A stretch of 50,020 bases of DNA from Oceanicaulis sp. HLUCCA04 (GTDB lineage: Bacteria; Pseudomonadota; Alphaproteobacteria; Caulobacterales; Maricaulaceae), in contig LJSH01000004.1 in NCBI GenBank assembly GCA_001314625.1, positions 1 through 50,020 of the forward strand. Direction: 5' to 3'. The notes below the pieces were generated by a model. That model made no database searches and was not told the DNA's origin. It saw only the letters and a list, made by a program, of their open reading frames with translations. Of the stretch, positions 1-8,029 are shown piece by piece. A program made the translations under genes and the position numbers. Position 1 is the stretch's first letter, and each line of letters opens with the position of its first letter.

Positions 1-74
1 TGTGCGTGTGGTTTGCACGATGGTATTTCCCGGTGCGGGCCGGTTTCAGATTGACAGACGGGCTTTCAAGCGGG

Positions 75-253
75 TTCCCGGCCCCCGAGCCGGGATCCTT
101 ATGCTCTACACGCTGCCAGCATGTCATCCTCCGGTCGCGGAGCCATCCGGGGGCCCATGCCACAAAGCCCTCATCCATCGGCCAGCTGGCACGCGCAGGA
201 CAACGCAAAAGCAACCTCTGGGGTATGGACCACCCGCATGCGCCGGTGATGAC
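75..253. repeat. Cluster of degenerate REP-like palindromes
   Basis: Three short imperfect palindromes lie in a row. Unit A is at 75-98, with arms tcccggc/gccggga. Unit B is at 123-150, gtcatc followed by a ctccg/cggag stem and then atccgg. Unit C is at 226-253 in the opposite orientation and reads on minus as gtcatcaccggc, a loop, then gggtggtcca. All share a GTCATC - stem-loop - GGATCC/GGTCCA layout that resembles dispersed intergenic repeats common in alphaproteobacteria. The units are diverged from one another. I see no gene with coding character in 1-331. Whether this family recurs elsewhere in the genome cannot be told from one window. Confidence 0.45.
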
Positions 254-273
254 AATCTGTTGGCGCTTGAAGA

Positions 274-301
274 GGGGTGCCCGCTTGGAGGCGGGGACCC
301 C
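274..301 (-). terminator. Strong hairpin downstream of uridine kinase
   Basis: The arms are ggggt-g-cccgc (274-284) and gcggg-g-acccc (291-301), with a 6-nt loop and one G/G mismatch. It lies about 30 bases beyond the stop of the leftward gene block, where a terminator is expected. No good U-run follows on minus. A second ggggt at 307-311 could pair with the same acccc arm, so two alternative folds are possible. Confidence 0.4.
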
Positions 302-331
302 GGCTAGGGGTTCTAGGAAAAACCCGAAAAA

Positions 332-979
332 CTACCCCAACCTTTCCCGTATCGCCTCCACAACCGGCTTTGCCAGTGCATCGAAGAAGGCTTCGAGATG
401 ATCGGCAGGCCGGGCGGCGGCCGCATCATTGCCGATCACGATATCGGCGCAGCTCGCATTGGGGTGGGTCCATTCATGATGCATGGGCCGCACGGTGCCA
501 AGATACTGGCCGACGACCGATTGCGCGGTGCGCCCGCGCTCATTCACATCGCGCAAGAGGCGCCGGGCGAGGCGTATATCATCAGGCGCATCCACATAGA
601 CACGGATATCAAACAGGTTTTTGAGCGGTTCATCACAGAAGAGGTGAATGCCCTCGACCAGGATGATGTCGCACGGGGCGATCGCGCGCGTATCTGCGCG
701 GCGGCGGTGAATGGTGAAATCATAGATCGGTGCGTTGACGGTCTCGCCGCGCCGGAGCGCTTCAAGATGGCTGGCCAGCAGCGCGTGATCGCGCGAGGCC
801 GGATGGTCGAAATTGAAGCGGGCGGCGTCGAAATCGGGCGAGGCGCCGTGATCGCCGTAATAATCATCTTCGGCCATGACGAGCGCTGTCATCGGCCTTA
901 CGGCGCGGGCCGTGGCGCGCGCAATCTCGGTCTTGCCGGAGGCAGAGCCACCGCTCACCCCCACGATCAGCCGTGCCAT
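332..979 (-). CDS. udk: Uridine kinase family P-loop kinase
   Basis: 215 aa. An N-terminal Walker A loop, GVSGGSASGKTE (about residues 7-18), is followed by the uridine kinase/phosphoribulokinase pattern: a DDYYGD segment, a FDHPAS segment and a ILVEGIHLF strand (Walker B region). A lid-like RRLLRDVNERGR stretch comes next. Uridine kinase phosphorylates uridine and cytidine with a nucleoside triphosphate in pyrimidine salvage and acts in the cytosol. The length matches the family (about 210 aa). It is the last gene of the leftward block that begins with hemC, 21 bases after the hemY-like gene, so it is probably co-transcribed. The exact substrate is inferred, because related kinases of this fold act on other nucleosides or sugars. 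Confidence 0.8.
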   Translation of the reverse strand: MARLIVGVSGGSASGKTEIARATARAVRPMTALVMAEDDYYGDHGASPDFDAARFNFDHPASRDHALLASHLEALRRGETVNAPIYDFTIHRRRADTRAIAPCDIILVEGIHLFCDEPLKNLFDIRVYVDAPDDIRLARRLLRDVNERGRTAQSVVGQYLGTVRPMHHEWTHPNASCADIVIGNDAAAARPADHLEAFFDALAKPVVEAIRERLG

Positions 980-1000
980 GGCCGCACCCTTCCCGTCTGC

Positions 1001-2518
1001 CTAGTCGTCATCACCGACGCCGGGATCATCCGGCGCAAAGCGCGGACCCGCAGAGGGCGTCTCCTCGCGCTTTCGTGTCTCCCGGTCTGGCAAGGGGGCA
1101 GGCGCGATAATGACAGAACCGGAGTCCGTGCCCGCCTCGGGGGTGCTTGTCTCTTTTGCCGCGCGCTTTGGCGCTTCAAGCAGAATGCGGTCCGGGATGG
1201 CCTCAGCAATCATTTCAAAGCGCTCATGGCGCGGATGGATCAGGCGCTCTTCATCCCCCCAGGCATAGACAAGGCGCTGCCAGTCGGCCTCGGCAAAATT
1301 GAACGCCTCGCCATTGCCATCAATGTCTGACCAGTCAGGCTCTCCGGGCGCATGGGCGGCGCGGGCCAGATAGCGCTGGGCAGCGTCCTCATCACCTTCA
1401 AGGCGCGACAGGCGCGCGGCCAGTGTGCATATTCGCGCCGATAGCGGGTTTTCGGCCAGCAGCGGCGTGATCGCGCTGCGGGCCGCGTCCATATTGCCCT
1501 GTTGCAGGGCGATGCCGGTGAGCAGTAGGCGCGATTCGCGATGATCGGGATTGAACTCGGCCAGCGCACGCAGGCGCGCCGCGCGCTTGGCGGCGGTGTC
1601 GGATTTGCGCAAATCGCCATAGGCGCGCGCGATGGCCGGGTGGGGGTGCAGGCGCCAGGCGGTTTCGAGAATGTCAGCCGCCTTGCGGTGGCGGCGGCGC
1701 GATGGAAGCAGGTCTCCGGCGAGCACGGCGGCGGGTGCAAATCCGGGCGAGGCGTGGGCGGCCTTCTCGGCCAGCTCTGCGGCCTTTTCCGCATCGCTCT
1801 GGCGCATCTGGCGGGCCTTGACCGTCAGGACGACTGCACGGCGGCGCGCGGCGCTGTCCGGCGCGATATGGCGGCGTTTCTCACCCTCGGAGAGGGTTTC
1901 GAGCGCCTCGTCCCAGCGCGCGGCGGCGATCTGCGCATTGAAAAGGCTGTCAAACGCCCAGCGCGCGGTGCGCGCCTCGGCAAAGGCCTTGCCCGCATGG
2001 GTTATGACATTGGCGGTCTCGCCTTGCGTTTCAGCGAGTACTGACAGGCCGCGATGGGCGACCATGCGGGTTCTGGGGTCTTCCAGCAGGGCTTCGTAAT
2101 GCCCGCGTGCCGCCAGCAGATTACCGGCGGCCTCCGCGGCTCTTGCCGCCAGAAGGCGTGAGAGGGCCGGGCGCTCCAGCAGGGCGTCGGCGCGTGCCGC
2201 TTGCCGGACGGCCAGCTCGCCTTCACCCGCGGCAGCGGCGATAAGCGCGCGTTCGAGCGCATCGACACCCTGATCACGGCGGCGGCGGCGGCGCAGCTTG
2301 CGCCACGCATCGGGCGCGCCCCACATCTTGGCGATCAGCCACCACAGGACGGTCAGCAGGAAGGCTGCGACAATCAGCACGCCCATGAACAGGGCAAAAC
2401 TGGTCTCGGCTTGCCAGCCCAGGAATTCGAAGCTTGCCGTGCCGGGATTGAGGGTCAGCCAGACGGCAAGGATCGCGGTGATGACGCACAAGGCAACGGT
2501 GAGGATGAGGCGGATCAT
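1001..2518 (-). CDS. hemY: HemY-like membrane TPR protein
   Basis: 505 aa. Two hydrophobic segments (about residues 3-22 and 40-62) precede a long Ala/Arg/Leu-rich helical region with TPR-like repeats, and the protein ends in an acidic Asp-rich tail. This is the layout of the proteobacterial HemY N-domain family, an inner-membrane protein encoded with hemC/hemD. It is unrelated to the Bacillus protoporphyrinogen oxidase also called HemY. Its biochemical role is not settled; a part in organising haem synthesis at the membrane is the usual suggestion. Its start codon overlaps the stop of the mitofilin-like gene by 4 bases, indicating translational coupling. The family call rests on architecture and gene order. 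Confidence 0.8.
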   Translation of the reverse strand: MIRLILTVALCVITAILAVWLTLNPGTASFEFLGWQAETSFALFMGVLIVAAFLLTVLWWLIAKMWGAPDAWRKLRRRRRRDQGVDALERALIAAAAGEGELAVRQAARADALLERPALSRLLAARAAEAAGNLLAARGHYEALLEDPRTRMVAHRGLSVLAETQGETANVITHAGKAFAEARTARWAFDSLFNAQIAAARWDEALETLSEGEKRRHIAPDSAARRRAVVLTVKARQMRQSDAEKAAELAEKAAHASPGFAPAAVLAGDLLPSRRRHRKAADILETAWRLHPHPAIARAYGDLRKSDTAAKRAARLRALAEFNPDHRESRLLLTGIALQQGNMDAARSAITPLLAENPLSARICTLAARLSRLEGDEDAAQRYLARAAHAPGEPDWSDIDGNGEAFNFAEADWQRLVYAWGDEERLIHPRHERFEMIAEAIPDRILLEAPKRAAKETSTPEAGTDSGSVIIAPAPLPDRETRKREETPSAGPRFAPDDPGVGDDD

Positions 2519-3774
2519 GGTGTGCTCCTGCCCGGGGTGGCGGCGTCCTGGCTCAGATCATTGCGCAGGGTGGTGAGCGCGGTCTCGATGTCCAGCCGGG
2601 CGCGGGCCTGCGCCAGCCAGCCGGCGGCGGCATCGGCCGGTGCGCCGTCCAGCCGCGCGGCGGCGTCCACGGCGCCGGCCAGATCATCGCGCGTCAGGCG
2701 GCTTTCAGCCTGGCCTACCAGTGCCAGCGCGCTGTCAGGGCTGCTATTGGCGGGACGAATTTCAAACAGGCCGAGAAAACGCCGCGTCTCGCCGGACGCC
2801 GTCATGATGGCTTCTGCCGGGAAGCTTTCCGCCAGATCATCGGTTGAGGGGACGCCCCGGCGCGCATGAGGCTGCAAGGCGGAAAGGCCGGCAGCCTCTG
2901 GCCAGAGCCGGGCCAGTGCCGCGCGCTCTGCCTCGAAACTTTCTGATGTCCGGGCGGTTTCGCGTAAAGCCGTGAAGGCGAGAATACGGGCCGCCGAGCG
3001 TTCCAGTGCGGCGGTCTCGCCATGGGTGTTCGCCGCTGCCTGTTCGGTACGCGCTTCCAGCGCTGCGATGCGGTCCAGCAAGGCCTGCTCGCGCGCGTCC
3101 ATCGTCTCGCGCATTTCGTTGGATAGCTGGCTGCTGGCGTCATTCTGGCGCTGTTCCAGTGCCGATAGTTCTGTGTTCAGACTCTCTTCGAGCGCGGCCA
3201 AGCGCGTCTGCATACCGTCCAGCGCGTCCTGCAAGGGCGCAGGGTCGAAGTCGGGCGCGCCGCCGCCCGCCGCCGCGCTCCGGGCAAGCGCCCGGACCTC
3301 ATCCAGCTCGTCGCGCAGCGCGGCGTCGCGCTCGTCCAGAAGGGCTTCGACACGGGACGCATCCAGACCCGTTACTCGCTCAGCGGCGGCGCGTGCCTCG
3401 ACCGTTTCCAGCCGCTGTTCAAGCGCGCGGATATCGCTGTCAAACGTGCGCAAGGCTTCGGTGGGGACCATTTCCGTCAGCGGACGGTCCTCGGCGGCGT
3501 TCAGGCGCGCCTCAAGGCCCGCAATCTGGCTTTCCAGCCGGGTAATTTCATCTCCCGCTTGCGCGCCGCTGTCTGGCCGGTTCAACCCGGCGGCATACCA
3601 CCCGGCCATGCCGCCCGCGCCTGCGGCGAGCGCTAGCGCCAGCACGAACCCGGCCACCCGGGCCAGTGCCTTCGCGCCGCCGCCACGCTTTTCAGGCTTT
3701 GCCGGCTCGAACTCGGCATCAATCGGCTCTGCCTCGCCGGGCGGAATGGTGTTGTCAGGGGCGTCGGCTTGCAT
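2515..3774 (-). CDS. Mitofilin/Mic60-like inner-membrane coiled-coil protein
   Basis: 419 aa. A charged cytoplasmic N-terminus with acidic stretches is followed by one transmembrane helix (about residues 40-62, Ala/Gly/Leu-rich, ending GWYAAGL). Next comes a long coiled coil (about 80-260, heptad-rich, Glu/Arg/Ala). The C-terminal helical domain has the mitofilin pattern (ALxxLxxxFP near DDLAESFP). Alphaproteobacterial Mic60 homologues are known to sit with haem genes and can shape intracytoplasmic membranes. The same slot in gammaproteobacteria is held by HemX, a protein with a similar topology. Placement between hemD and hemY supports a link to membrane-bound tetrapyrrole enzymes. The Mic60 call depends on the C-terminal domain and needs a profile search to confirm. 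Confidence 0.75.
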   Translation of the reverse strand: MQADAPDNTIPPGEAEPIDAEFEPAKPEKRGGGAKALARVAGFVLALALAAGAGGMAGWYAAGLNRPDSGAQAGDEITRLESQIAGLEARLNAAEDRPLTEMVPTEALRTFDSDIRALEQRLETVEARAAAERVTGLDASRVEALLDERDAALRDELDEVRALARSAAAGGGAPDFDPAPLQDALDGMQTRLAALEESLNTELSALEQRQNDASSQLSNEMRETMDAREQALLDRIAALEARTEQAAANTHGETAALERSAARILAFTALRETARTSESFEAERAALARLWPEAAGLSALQPHARRGVPSTDDLAESFPAEAIMTASGETRRFLGLFEIRPANSSPDSALALVGQAESRLTRDDLAGAVDAAARLDGAPADAAAGWLAQARARLDIETALTTLRNDLSQDAATPGRSTP

Positions 3775-3815
3775 GATCGGGTTTTCGCGCCTTCGGTTTT
3801 GCGTTCCCGCGCACT

Positions 3816-4544
3816 CTAGGGTGCGCCGTTCGACTTCGCCAGTTCGGCAAGTGCGGCCAACAGGTTGTTCTCGGTGGGGTGCGCGGCAATGCGCGCCTTC
3901 AGGGCGCGATCATGAAGCGGCACGGCGGCGCGTTCCGAAATGGCGATGAATTCCAGACGCGCCAGGCAGTCAGTCAGTTCCGCAGCGTCCACAAGCGTCA
4001 GAAAGCGCTCGGCGCCGCGCGCTGAATGAATGACGACGACAGCCGGACCCTTCGCCAGAACTGCGTGTGCCCGCGCCGTCAGCCCGCGCGCCAGCCGGGT
4101 GCGATAGACAATGCGTGTCGTCACCGCGAAGCCGAGCACGTCCAGCATGCCGCCCAGATCCCCCGCCCGCTCCTCGCCGCTCAGATGCAGGACATGGCTG
4201 CCCGAAGGCAGTGTGCGCGCGATTTCCCGGGCCAGCGCCTCGGCGTCCCCTTCCGCGCTCGTGACGCGCGAAAATCCGGCGACGCGTGCGGCACGTGCAG
4301 TGCCGGCTCCCACGGCAAACACCGGCAGATGAACGAGCGGGCCGGTGTCAGCGATTGCGCGCAGGGCGTTTGCGCTGGTCAGGGCCAAGGCATCTGCGCA
4401 ACCGGGATTGATGGCGTCACGCGAGCGGACCAGCTGCGCCACCGGGCAGGCGATCGCGGCAAGTCCCAGCGCGCGCACGGATTTCGCGGTGTGTGCATTG
4501 CCCGGCTGGGTGCGGGTGATGATGACCGGTATGCCGGGTTTCAT
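3816..4544 (-). CDS. hemD: Uroporphyrinogen-III synthase
   Basis: 242 aa. The start is the ATG at 4544, whose ATGA overlaps the hemC stop. The protein opens with PVIITRTQPGN, the first beta strand of the HemD fold, and continues with the poorly conserved two-domain pattern (FAVGAGTARAARVAGF; HLSGEERAGDL; VVIHSARGAERF; FIAISERAAVPL). HemD cyclises hydroxymethylbilane and inverts ring D to give uroporphyrinogen III, the step after HemC. The length is normal for the family. An in-frame extension upstream of 4544 exists but is Arg-rich and lies inside hemC, so it is rejected as the start. It is 41 bases from the mitofilin-like gene and in the same transcript. Confidence 0.88.
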   Translation of the reverse strand: MKPGIPVIITRTQPGNAHTAKSVRALGLAAIACPVAQLVRSRDAINPGCADALALTSANALRAIADTGPLVHLPVFAVGAGTARAARVAGFSRVTSAEGDAEALAREIARTLPSGSHVLHLSGEERAGDLGGMLDVLGFAVTTRIVYRTRLARGLTARAHAVLAKGPAVVVIHSARGAERFLTLVDAAELTDCLARLEFIAISERAAVPLHDRALKARIAAHPTENNLLAALAELAKSNGAP

Positions 4545-5509
4545 GATCCGGTCTTGGCAAGGATGGCTTCGACGTCTGCCCCTCCATCTCGCCGCAGTGC
4601 CTGGCCCAGCGACACGCCGAAGGCGCGTGCGGCTTCCAGCGTATCGATGCCGTCCCGGGTCTCTTCTGTCCGCCAACGCCGCTTGCCGTCGGGCTGCAGT
4701 ATTTCGGCGATGAGATGCAGCCTGCCGTCTGCAAAAGCGGCATGCGCCGCCAGAGGCGTGCGGCACGACCCGTCCAGCGCTTCCAGCGCGCCGCGTTCAG
4801 CTGCGATGGCAAGGGCAGTGGGGACATGGTTCAGCGGCTCCAGCGCTGCCCGTGCGCGCGTGTCATTGCTGCGTATCGTGATGCCGATCGCGCCTTGCGC
4901 GGGGGCGGGCAGGCAATGGTCAAAGCTCAGCCCGGGCCAGCTGCCTTCCGGCCGCCCGAGACGCTTCAGTCCCGCCTTGGCCAGAAACGTCGCCGCGATC
5001 GGCCCGTCTTTGAGCTTTTGCAGGCGGGTACCGACATTGCCGCGCAAAAGCGTGATCTGAAGGTCCGGGCGTGCATACAGCGCCTGTGCCTGCCGGCGCA
5101 GGGACGCCGTGCCGATCAAGGCGCTTTCGGGAAGGCTTTCCAGCGTTCCGGCGCCCGAGGCCGTCAGCAATATGTCGGAGGGGTCTTCGCGCTCCAGCAC
5201 ACACGCCAGCGCCAGACCGTCCGGCAAATGCGTGGGCACATCTTTCATCGAGTGAACAGCAAAGGCGGCCTGCCCGTCCAGCTGGGCCCGGTCCAGCTCG
5301 CGTGTGAACAAACCCTTGCCGCCTGCCTCCAGCAGGGCCCGGTCGGTGATCCGGTCGCCTGTGGTGACAAGGCCGAGTATCGGGAAACCCGCTTCGGCAT
5401 CATCCAGGCCGTGCGCGGCAGCGAGCTTCGCCTGCACCATCCGTGCCTGCGCCATGGCCAGCGGAGAGGTGCGGGTGGCTATCGCCAGGACGGGCAGGGA
5501 AGCGGCCAA
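4541..5509 (-). CDS. hemC: Hydroxymethylbilane synthase (porphobilinogen deaminase)
   Basis: 322 aa. The N-terminus has the family pattern IATRTSPLAMAQA, then TTGDRI, KGLFTRELD, AVHSMKDVPTHLPDGL and GTASLRRQAQ. The DGSCRTPLA motif carries Cys249, which binds the dipyrromethane cofactor. The enzyme joins four porphobilinogens into hydroxymethylbilane in the cytosol. It is the first gene of the leftward hemC-hemD-mitofilin-hemY-udk block. Only 44 bases separate it from tsaD, which runs the other way, so the two promoters must be packed into or overlap that gap. Confidence 0.96.
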   Translation of the reverse strand: MAASLPVLAIATRTSPLAMAQARMVQAKLAAAHGLDDAEAGFPILGLVTTGDRITDRALLEAGGKGLFTRELDRAQLDGQAAFAVHSMKDVPTHLPDGLALACVLEREDPSDILLTASGAGTLESLPESALIGTASLRRQAQALYARPDLQITLLRGNVGTRLQKLKDGPIAATFLAKAGLKRLGRPEGSWPGLSFDHCLPAPAQGAIGITIRSNDTRARAALEPLNHVPTALAIAAERGALEALDGSCRTPLAAHAAFADGRLHLIAEILQPDGKRRWRTEETRDGIDTLEAARAFGVSLGQALRRDGGADVEAILAKTGS

Positions 5510-5553
5510 GATGAACTCCGTGAGTTGTCAGCCTGCCGGGGCGGCGCTAACGG

Positions 5554-6690
5554 ATGGGTATGGCGTTATCGCATTCACATACACCTGTGCAAGCAGACCG
5601 GCCGGTTACGGTGCTGGGTCTTGAATCGAGCTGTGATGACAGCGCGGCGGCGATTGTGCGCCTCCACGGGGATGGACGCGTGGACGTGCTCGCCGAGCGT
5701 GTCATCAACCAGAACAGCGCCCATGCGCCCTTTGGCGGTGTGGTGCCGGAGATTGCCGCGCGCAGCCATGCCGAGCGCATGGATCATCTCGCCCGCGAGG
5801 TGATGGAGGAAGCCGGGCTGGATTTTGGCGCGCTGGACGCCATTGCTGCTACGGCCGGTCCCGGCCTGATCGGCGGGGTGATGGCCGCACTGATGACAGC
5901 CAAGGGATTGGCTATCGGCTCCGGCAAACCCTTGATTGCGGTCAATCATCTGGAAGGCCATGCGCTGTCGCCGCGCCTTGTCGAGCCGCTGGCCTTTCCC
6001 TGGCTGCTTTTGCTGGTGTCGGGCGGGCATACCCAGCTTTTGAGCGTGGAAGGTGTGGGGCAGATGACCCGGCTCGGTTCCACGATTGACGATGCCGCTG
6101 GCGAAGCCTTCGACAAGTCGGCCAAGGTGCTGGGTCTTGGCTTTCCCGGCGGACCCGCGCTGGAAAAACTCGCCGGCGCGGCAACAGACCCCTCGCGTTT
6201 TGCGCTGCCGCGCATGCTGGCCCGCGACCCATCGTGCAATTTCTCTTTTGCCGGTCTGAAAACGGCTGTGAAGCGCAGTTTCGATGGGCTGCATACACCT
6301 TCAGATGCCGACCGGGCTGATCTGGCCGCCGCTGCGCAAGCGGCCATTGCCGCTCATCTGGCGCAACGGACAGGACGGGCGATGGATATCTATGCGCAAG
6401 ATAACCCGCAGGGCCGGGTACTGGTCGCCGCTGGCGGGGTGGCGGCCAATACCGCTGTCCGCAAGGCGCTGGTGAAAGAAGCCGATGCGCGCGGGTTCCG
6501 GACGCTATTCCCGCCGCTGAAATACTGCACGGACAATGCCGCGATGATCGCGCTGGCGGGCGCGGAGCGGTTCCGGCTGGGGCGGACCGACGCTCTGGAC
6601 GTGCCTGCGCGGGCGCGCTGGCCTCTTGATACAGGTGCCGCCATCGCAGATCCCCTGCTAGGGTCGGGGCGAAAGGGGCCAAAGGCATGA
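5554..6690 (+). CDS. tsaD: tRNA N6-adenosine threonylcarbamoyltransferase
   Basis: 378 aa, Kae1/TsaD family. It shows [10 protein letters not shown] near residue 21, the metal-binding pair in NHLEGH (His132 and His136), [28 protein letters not shown] and VAAGGVAAN. TsaD transfers threonylcarbamoyl from threonylcarbamoyl-adenylate to A37 of ANN-decoding tRNAs, working with TsaB and TsaE. The chosen ATG gives a roughly 18-residue extension before the first strand; a second ATG two codons later is equally possible. It is divergent from hemC, as in many alphaproteobacteria, and its stop overlaps gpsA by 4 bases. Confidence 0.96.
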   Translation: MGMALSHSHTPVQADRPVTVLGLESSCDDSAAAIVRLHGDGRVDVLAERVINQNSAHAPFGGVVPEIAARSHAERMDHLAREVMEEAGLDFGALDAIAATAGPGLIGGVMAALMTAKGLAIGSGKPLIAVNHLEGHALSPRLVEPLAFPWLLLLVSGGHTQLLSVEGVGQMTRLGSTIDDAAGEAFDKSAKVLGLGFPGGPALEKLAGAATDPSRFALPRMLARDPSCNFSFAGLKTAVKRSFDGLHTPSDADRADLAAAAQAAIAAHLAQRTGRAMDIYAQDNPQGRVLVAAGGVAANTAVRKALVKEADARGFRTLFPPLKYCTDNAAMIALAGAERFRLGRTDALDVPARARWPLDTGAAIADPLLGSGRKGPKA

Positions 6691-7682
6691 GCGCACGACT
6701 GGGCATTATCGGCGCGGGCGCGTGGGGAACGGCGCTGGCACAGGCAGCCGCGCGCGCCGGCACGCCTTCAACCCTATGGGCGTTTGAAGCCGAGCTGGTA
6801 GCGGCGATCAATGAAGGCCATGAAAATCCGCTGTATCTGAAAGGCGTCACGCTGGACCGCAAGGTGCGTGCAACGAATGATGCGGCCGGTCTGGCCGATG
6901 CCGATGCGTGGCTGGTCGTCACGCCCGCCCAGCACATGCGCGCCAGCCTTGCCGGGTTCGCGGCGCATCTCAGACCGGGCACCCCGGTGGCGCTGTGCTC
7001 GAAAGGCATTGAACGCGGCACGCTCAAACTGATGAGCGATGTGCTGGCCGAAACCCTGCCGGACGCCGTTCCGGCGGTCCTGTCCGGCCCGTCCTTTGCT
7101 GCTGACGTGGCGCGCGGCCTGCCAACGGCGGTGACGCTGGCGTGTACCGATGCCGGTGCAGGCGAAAAGCTCATTGCCATGATCGGCTCGGCGAGCTTCC
7201 GGCCCTATCTGGCCGATGATCTTGTCGGCGCGGAGATTGGCGGGTCGGTAAAGAATGTTCTGGCTATTGCGGCCGGGATTGTCGAAGGGCGTGAGCTGGG
7301 CCGGTCGGCCCATGCCGCCCTGATCGCGCGCGGATTTGCCGAGATGACGCGGCTGGCAGTGGCGCTGGGCGCGCAGCGTGAAACCCTCACCGGCCTGTGC
7401 GGACTGGGTGATCTGGTGCTGACCTGTTCATCGCCCCAATCGCGCAACATGTCGTGCGGGCTGGCGCTCGGGCGCGGGGAGGCACTGGCTGACATCATGG
7501 CATCGCGCAACTCGGTCACCGAAGGCGTTGCTACCGCCCCGGCAGTGATGGAGCTTGCGGCCCGCCATGGCGTCGACATGCCGATCTGTGAGGCCGTTGC
7601 TGCAATCGTTGAAGGCAAGGCCAGTGTCGATGCCGCGATTACCGGCCTGCTCTCGCGCCCCTTCACCAGCGAGAGCGCCTGA
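6687..7682 (+). CDS. gpsA: NAD(P)-dependent glycerol-3-phosphate dehydrogenase
   Basis: 331 aa. The N-terminal Rossmann motif is [12 protein letters not shown]. It continues with [30 protein letters not shown] and the catalytic-lysine segment [17 protein letters not shown], then [14 protein letters not shown]. GpsA reduces dihydroxyacetone phosphate to sn-glycerol 3-phosphate, the backbone for phospholipids. Length and motifs are complete. Its start overlaps the tsaD stop (ATGA), and the Rieske gene follows after 2 bases, so tsaD-gpsA-Rieske is probably one operon. Confidence 0.96.
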   Translation: MSARLGIIGAGAWGTALAQAAARAGTPSTLWAFEAELVAAINEGHENPLYLKGVTLDRKVRATNDAAGLADADAWLVVTPAQHMRASLAGFAAHLRPGTPVALCSKGIERGTLKLMSDVLAETLPDAVPAVLSGPSFAADVARGLPTAVTLACTDAGAGEKLIAMIGSASFRPYLADDLVGAEIGGSVKNVLAIAAGIVEGRELGRSAHAALIARGFAEMTRLAVALGAQRETLTGLCGLGDLVLTCSSPQSRNMSCGLALGRGEALADIMASRNSVTEGVATAPAVMELAARHGVDMPICEAVAAIVEGKASVDAAITGLLSRPFTSESA

Positions 7683-7684
7683 CG

Positions 7685-8020
7685 ATGAGCGATATGCCGC
7701 CACCTGGCACGGTGCTGGGCCGTCTGGATAAGCTGGCCGATCCCGGCGCCTTCCCGTCAGACTATGAGCCCCTGCCCATATTGCTGGTGCGCAAGGGGGA
7801 TGAGGCGTTTGCCTATGTGAATGTCTGCCCGCATCAGGGGCGGCCCTTATGCCTGCCGTCGGGGCGCACCCTGATCAGCGAAGACCAGTTCCTTGTCTGT
7901 CCGTTTCACGGCGCCAGCTTCGCGCTCGACAGCGGCGCCTGCACAGGCGGACCTGCCGGCAAGTCCAGCCTGAAGCCCGTGCCGGTGGAGGTGAAAGACG
8001 GCGAGATCATCGCCGCCTGA
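7685..8020 (+). CDS. Small Rieske [2Fe-2S] protein
   Basis: 111 aa. One Rieske domain fills the whole protein. The ligands are Cys48 and His50 (CPH) and Cys72 and His75 (CPFH), separated by 21 residues. There is no membrane anchor or signal peptide, so it is a soluble ferredoxin-like carrier and not the cytochrome bc1 subunit. Such proteins serve as electron carriers for oxygenases or as the small subunit of nitrite-reductase-like enzymes. No oxygenase is next to it here, so its partner is unknown. It ends the tsaD-gpsA operon and converges on the glutamate dehydrogenase gene with only 9 bases between the stops. Confidence 0.88.
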   Translation: MSDMPPPGTVLGRLDKLADPGAFPSDYEPLPILLVRKGDEAFAYVNVCPHQGRPLCLPSGRTLISEDQFLVCPFHGASFALDSGACTGGPAGKSSLKPVPVEVKDGEIIAA

Positions 8021-8029
8021 CCGTGTTTC

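Noticed and set aside
1-331. Structured RNA gene (tmRNA, RNase P, SRP or 6S RNA) or a small coding gene
   Set aside because: No conserved core of these RNAs is present, and the open frames there lack coding character and overlap repeat palindromes.
2515-3774. Calling this gene hemX
   Set aside because: Position and topology fit HemX, but in alphaproteobacteria this slot is usually the mitofilin-like gene and the C-terminus fits that better.
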